Below, one piece after another: positions 60,737 through 64,000 of a stretch of 64,000 bases of DNA. The notes under the pieces are model-generated. The model searched no databases and was not told where the DNA came from. It saw nothing but the letters and a program-made list of their open reading frames with translations. This DNA comes from Kitasatospora xanthocidica (GTDB lineage: Bacteria > Actinomycetota > Actinomycetes > Streptomycetales > Streptomycetaceae). Location: the NCBI RefSeq assembly GCF_014656195.1, contig NZ_BNBY01000010.1, positions 124,001 to 188,000 on the forward strand, read 5' to 3'. Positions within the stretch are counted from its first letter, which is position 1; each line of letters begins with the position of its first letter. A program made the translations under genes and the position numbers.

Positions 60737-62362
60737 ATGACGCAAGCGGCGCTCACGCACCCCCCGGCGGCCCCGGCCCCCGCCGCCCCCGCACCAGCCC
60801 CGCGCGGGGGCCCGGTCCGCTGGGCGGCCGACCGCTCCGGCTGGCTCGGGCCGATCGCGGTCGCGCTCTTCGCCGGTCTGCTGCGGTTCTGGCACCTCGG
60901 CTACCCCAAGGCCTTCGTCTTCGACGAGACGTACTACCCCAAGGACGCCTGGTCGCTGCTGCGGCAGGGCTACGAGGGCAGCTGGCCCGACCACGCCAAC
61001 GCCGACATCCTGGCCGTCCCGCAGTCCGTCCCGCTCGGCTCCGCGCCGGAGTTCGTTGCGCACCCGCCGCTCGGCAAATGGGTGATGGCGATCGGCGAGC
61101 AGCTGTTCGGTCTGCACCCCTTCGGCTGGCGGTTCATGACCGCCCTGCTCGGCACCGTCACCGTCCTGATGCTGGCCCGGATCGGCCGCCAGCTCTTCGG
61201 CTCCACGCTGGTCGGCTGCACCGCGGCCCTGCTGATGTCGGTGGACGGCCTGCAGCTGGTGATGAGCCGGGTCGGGCTGCTCGACGGCATCCAGATGTTC
61301 TTCGTCCTGGCCTCCTTCGGCAGCCTGCTGATCGACCGCGACCACGCCCGCGCCCGGCTGGCGACCGGGGTGGCGGCCGGCGGGAACCCCGACCGGGTGC
61401 GGCTCGGGTGGCGCCCCTGGCGGATCGCGGCCGGGGTGTTCATCGGTGCCGCCTGCGCGGTCAAGTGGAACGGCGCCCCGGTCCTCGCCGCCTTCGGCGT
61501 CCTGACCGTGCTCTGGGACCAGTCCGGCCGCCGTGGGGCCGGCGCCCGCCGCCCCTGGCGCTCGGTGCTCCGCCGGGACGCCGGGCCCGCCCTGCTCGCC
61601 ATGGTCGGCTCCGCCCTGGTGGTGTACGTCGGCTCCTGGGGCGGCTGGCTGCTCAGCGGAGGCAACGGCGAGGGCGGGTACGACCGGCACTGGGCCGACG
61701 GCCGCGCCGGGCTCTCCCCGGACAGCCTCCTCGGCCTCCCGCTGCCGCAGGTGTCGATGAGCTGGGTGCCGGGGCCGCTGCGCAGCCTCTGGCACTACCA
61801 CTCGCAGATGTACGACTTCAACACCGGTCTGAGCACCCCGCACACCTACCAGTCCAACCCCTTCGCCTGGCTGGTCGACGGCCGCCCGGTCTCCATGTAC
61901 TGGGAGCAGGTCCCGAACGGCAGCCGCGGCTGCACCTCCCCCGGCGGCTGCTCGGCGCAGATCCTGGGCCTGGGCACGCCGTTCCTGTGGTGGGCGGCCT
62001 GCTTCGCGCTGGTCTACCTGCTGTGGCGCTGGTTCTTCCGGCGGGACTGGCGCTCGGGCGCGGTGCTGTGCGCGGTGGCCGGGATCTACCTGCCCTGGTT
62101 CCGGTACCAGGAGCGGACGATCTTCTCCTTCTACATGGTCGTGCTGGTGCCGTTCCTGTGCCTGGCCGTGGCCCAGATGCTCGGCGCGATGCTCGGCCCG
62201 GCGGGCTGCAGTCGAGGGCGCCGCCGGATCGGCGCGATCGGGGCCGGGGCGGTCGTACTGGCGATCGTCGGCTGCTTCGCCTTCTTCTACCCGCTGTACA
62301 CGGCGGAGGTGATCCCGATGTCGTCCTGGCAGGACCGGATGTGGTTCACCAGCTGGATCTGA
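60737..62362 (+). CDS. pmt: Polyprenyl-phosphate-mannose protein mannosyltransferase (PMT family)
   Basis: A 541-residue membrane glycosyltransferase that O-mannosylates secreted proteins in actinobacteria, using polyprenyl-phosphate mannose as donor. An Ala/Pro-rich cytosolic lead is followed by about ten or eleven transmembrane helices. The catalytic Asp-Glu of the first extracytoplasmic loop is in FVFDETYYPKDAWSLL, and HPPLGKWVMA, MSRVGLLDG and NPFAWLVDGRPVSMYWE are characteristic of bacterial Pmt proteins. The start is the ATG at 60737, after GGCGAGGC. The stop overlaps the next gene (TGATG). In S. coelicolor Pmt is needed for glycosylation of lipoproteins and phage receptor function. Surface lipoproteins and the Ser/Thr-rich anchored protein in this window are plausible substrates. 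Confidence 0.95.
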   Translation: MTQAALTHPPAAPAPAAPAPAPRGGPVRWAADRSGWLGPIAVALFAGLLRFWHLGYPKAFVFDETYYPKDAWSLLRQGYEGSWPDHANADILAVPQSVPLGSAPEFVAHPPLGKWVMAIGEQLFGLHPFGWRFMTALLGTVTVLMLARIGRQLFGSTLVGCTAALLMSVDGLQLVMSRVGLLDGIQMFFVLASFGSLLIDRDHARARLATGVAAGGNPDRVRLGWRPWRIAAGVFIGAACAVKWNGAPVLAAFGVLTVLWDQSGRRGAGARRPWRSVLRRDAGPALLAMVGSALVVYVGSWGGWLLSGGNGEGGYDRHWADGRAGLSPDSLLGLPLPQVSMSWVPGPLRSLWHYHSQMYDFNTGLSTPHTYQSNPFAWLVDGRPVSMYWEQVPNGSRGCTSPGGCSAQILGLGTPFLWWAACFALVYLLWRWFFRRDWRSGAVLCAVAGIYLPWFRYQERTIFSFYMVVLVPFLCLAVAQMLGAMLGPAGCSRGRRRIGAIGAGAVVLAIVGCFAFFYPLYTAEVIPMSSWQDRMWFTSWI

Positions 62363-63138
62363 TGGATCTTGCGGCGTCCGGCGCGCAGCTGCTGCCGGTC
62401 ACCCCGCTGCTCGGGGTGGTCACCGCCGTCCTGCTGCTGGCCGCCGTGGCGGTGGCCGGGCGGGGGCTGCTCGGCCACGGGCACGCGGTGCTGCGGGCCG
62501 GGTTGCGGGCGGTGGCGCAGCTGGCGGCCGTCGCGGCGGTGATCACCTGGGTGGTCGGTTCGCTCTGGTGGTCGGCGCTGTTCGTGCTGGTGATGTTCTC
62601 GGTGGCGGTGCGCACCGCCGGGCGGCGGATGACGCCGGGGCCGGGCTGGGTCTGGGCGGCGGCGCCGATCGGGGCCGGGGTGCTGCCGGTGCTCGCCCTG
62701 CTGCTGGGCGTCGGGCTGCTGCCGGCGAAGGGCCTGTCCGTCATCCCGGTCGCGGGCATCCTGATCGGCGGCGCGCTCACCGCGACCTCGCTGGCCGGGC
62801 GCCGCGCCCTGGACGAGTTGCAGCAGCGGCGCGGGGAGGTGGAGGCGGCGCTGGCGCTCGGCTTCGAGGAGCGCGAGGCACGGCTGGAGATCTGCCGGAC
62901 GGCCGCGGCGACCTCGCTCGTCCCGGCCCTGGACCAGACCCGTACGGTCGGGCTGGTCACCCTGCCGGGGGCTTTCGTCGGGATGCTGATCGGCGGGGCC
63001 TCGCCGGTCCAGGCGGGGGCGGTCCAGCTGTTCGTGCTGGTCGGGTTGCTGGCGGTGGAGTCGGTGGCGATCGTGGTGGTGCTGGAACTGGTGGGCCGGG
63101 GACGGGTGACGGTCGGGTCGTTCGACGTCGTCCGGTAG
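62362..63138 (+). CDS. FetB/UPF0014-type ABC transporter permease
   Basis: A 258-residue membrane protein of the FetB (YbbM) family with about seven helices. GALTATSLAGRRALDEL and the cytosolic helix QQRRGEVEAALALGFEEREA, followed by LVPALDQTRTVGLVTLPGAFVGMLIGG, are the family landmarks. In E. coli FetAB exports iron under oxidative stress. No FetA-type ATPase lies beside it, so its partner would be encoded elsewhere. The ATG at 62362 overlaps the pmt stop by one base, so it is coupled to pmt, an unexpected pairing. It is followed by the manganese riboswitch region, so metal control may reach this end of the operon. Confidence 0.88.
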   Translation: MDLAASGAQLLPVTPLLGVVTAVLLLAAVAVAGRGLLGHGHAVLRAGLRAVAQLAAVAAVITWVVGSLWWSALFVLVMFSVAVRTAGRRMTPGPGWVWAAAPIGAGVLPVLALLLGVGLLPAKGLSVIPVAGILIGGALTATSLAGRRALDELQQRRGEVEAALALGFEEREARLEICRTAAATSLVPALDQTRTVGLVTLPGAFVGMLIGGASPVQAGAVQLFVLVGLLAVESVAIVVVLELVGRGRVTVGSFDVVR

Positions 63139-63142
63139 GCTT

Positions 63143-63296
63143 GGGGACGTTGAAGGGGAGTAGCCCTCCACCGGACCGTCGACATACTGGCCCCCAGGGG
63201 CCCGGCGCCCGGGGCACCGCTCGCAGAGCGTTGTCGGCGAGACCTTCGGCCGCAGTGCTGTGACCATGACCAGTGCTGTCGGGCCGAAGCGTCCCC
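63143..63296 (+). ncRNA. yybP-ykoY-type manganese riboswitch
   Basis: The leader contains GGGGAGTAGCC near 63155 and GGCGAGACCTTCGG near 63238, the two conserved loop strands of the yybP-ykoY (Mn2+-sensing) aptamer. An outer stem GGGGAC (63143-63148) / GTCCCC (63291-63296) closes it, and CTTCGGCC pairs with GGGCCGAAG at 63281. It lies 50 bases before a TMEM165-type exporter, a typical target. When Mn2+ is bound, downstream expression should rise. Confidence 0.88.
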
Positions 63297-63345
63297 TGAC
63301 GGAGCTGCGGAGGTCCGGCAGCCCGACCGAGGAAGCCCCCCCCTG

Positions 63346-63930
63346 ATGAGTTTCTCCGTTGCCGTGTTGACCTTCGGCATCATCTTCCTGGCCGAACTGC
63401 CGGACAAGACCGCGCTGGCCAGCCTGGTGCTCGGCACCAAGTACCGGGCGAGCTACGTCTTCGCGGGCATCGCCGCCGCCTTCGCCCTCCAGGTGGGCAT
63501 CGCGCTCGCCGCCGGGCACCTGCTGTCGCTGCTGCCGCACCGCTGGGTGGAGGGCGTCACCGGTGCGCTGTTCCTGGCCGGCGCGGCGATGCTGCTGTTC
63601 CACGGCGGCGGGGACGAGGACGGGCACGCGGCCAAGGAGCCGTCCTCGAACAGCTTCTGGAAGGTCGCCGGGGCCAGCTTCGTGGTCGTCGCGATCGCCG
63701 AGTTCGGTGACCTGACGCAGATCATGACCGCCAACCTGGCCGCCAAGTACGCCGACCCGCTGGCCGTCGGCATCGGCTCCTGGCTGGCGCTCTGCGCGGT
63801 CGGCGGGGTCGCCATCGTGGGCGGGCAGAAGTTGCTCAAGCACGTGCCGATGAAGCTGATCGTCCGGGTGGCCGCGTCGATCATGGTGGTGCTGGCGGGC
63901 GTCAGCATCGTCGGGGCGATCACCGGCTGA
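63346..63930 (+). CDS. TMEM165/GDT1-family cation exporter
   Basis: A 194-residue membrane protein of the UPF0016/GDT1 family, which exports Mn2+ (or Ca2+) in exchange for protons. Six helices are visible in two inverted halves; the first signature is FLAELPDKTALAS and the second is IAEFGDLTQIMTA. The usual form of the second is E-x-G-D-(K/R)-(T/S), so the Lys is replaced by Leu here. An Asp/Gly/His-rich loop (HGGGDEDGHAAKEPS) joins the halves. The ATG at 63346 lies directly after a C tract. Control by the preceding manganese riboswitch supports Mn2+ detoxification as its task. A terminator follows. Confidence 0.93.
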   Translation: MSFSVAVLTFGIIFLAELPDKTALASLVLGTKYRASYVFAGIAAAFALQVGIALAAGHLLSLLPHRWVEGVTGALFLAGAAMLLFHGGGDEDGHAAKEPSSNSFWKVAGASFVVVAIAEFGDLTQIMTANLAAKYADPLAVGIGSWLALCAVGGVAIVGGQKLLKHVPMKLIVRVAASIMVVLAGVSIVGAITG

Positions 63931-63955
63931 CGGCCGGGGCTCCATGTCGCGAGCG

Positions 63956-63989
63956 ACGGGCGGCGTCCGCCGGTGCGGGCGCCGCCCGT
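63956..63989 (+). terminator. Intrinsic terminator after the TMEM165-type gene
   Basis: 10-bp inverted repeat ACGGGCGGCG (63956-63965) / CGCCGCCCGT (63980-63989) with a 14-base loop. Confidence 0.75.
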
Positions 63990-64000
63990 TCGCGTGTCCG

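Overview
The window is high-GC actinobacterial DNA with strong third-position G/C bias. Many genes use GTG and one uses TTG, and long antisense open frames are common. The gene set points to Streptomycetaceae (Streptomyces or Kitasatospora): homodimeric aceE, a TerD/TerC cluster, a DasR-type box before a chitinase, a PMT mannosyltransferase, S37 and trypsin-like secreted proteases, and kynurenine genes beside an Lrp regulator. Species cannot be fixed from sequence alone.

Layout. 0-4.3 kb: aceE (cut by the window edge), a DUF3052 protein and an AhpE/Bcp-type peroxiredoxin. 4.6-16.4 kb: a Ter stress locus with two TerD proteins, a DUF475/TerC membrane protein, a DUF2637 membrane protein with a Ser/Tyr tail, a TerA-like protein, and a TerD domain with a Pro/Gln/Tyr-rich tail. 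It ends in a small-molecule operon: citrate-lyase-like enzyme, a fused PRTase_2-TRSP-StiP protein and a HAD phosphatase. 16.4-18.4 kb: an FmdB zinc ribbon, a membrane coiled-coil protein and tRNA-Val(UAC).

18.4-22.9 kb is an accessory island of visibly lower GC, directly after the tRNA. It holds a stand-alone Ser/Thr kinase, a GmrSD/DUF262 protein whose C-terminal nuclease motif has lost its histidine, and a convergent ScoMcrA-like Type IV restriction enzyme (head, sulfur-binding, SRA-like and HNH domains). A 10-bp repeat of the tRNA 3' end lies just beyond its far side. This is the best candidate for an undescribed defence system in the window.

23-31.7 kb: a ClpC-type AAA+ protein, then a histidine kinase/response regulator pair and a SHOCT-ABC-FtsX exporter operon. 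Near-identical 18-bp inverted repeats precede both transcription units. 31.8-37 kb: metallophosphoesterase, small membrane proteins, a FabR/DesT-like TetR regulator and two secreted proteases. 37.2-45.5 kb: an overlapping TetR-aidB-amidohydrolase operon, an inositol-monophosphatase-like enzyme divergent from a double Lrp protein, regulators, small membrane proteins and an Sfp-type phosphopantetheinyl transferase.

45.7-64 kb: an LPXTG-anchored surface protein, a TetR/glycosidase-like divergent pair, an orphan ATP synthase b-like subunit, and the kynA-kynU operon with its divergent Lrp regulator. Then come an FMN reductase, MarC, DoxX, two lipoprotein-like proteins, a GH18 chitinase with a DasR-like box, a MarR-MFS divergent pair, and a PMT-permease operon. 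A yybP-ykoY manganese riboswitch ahead of a TMEM165/GDT1 exporter closes the window.
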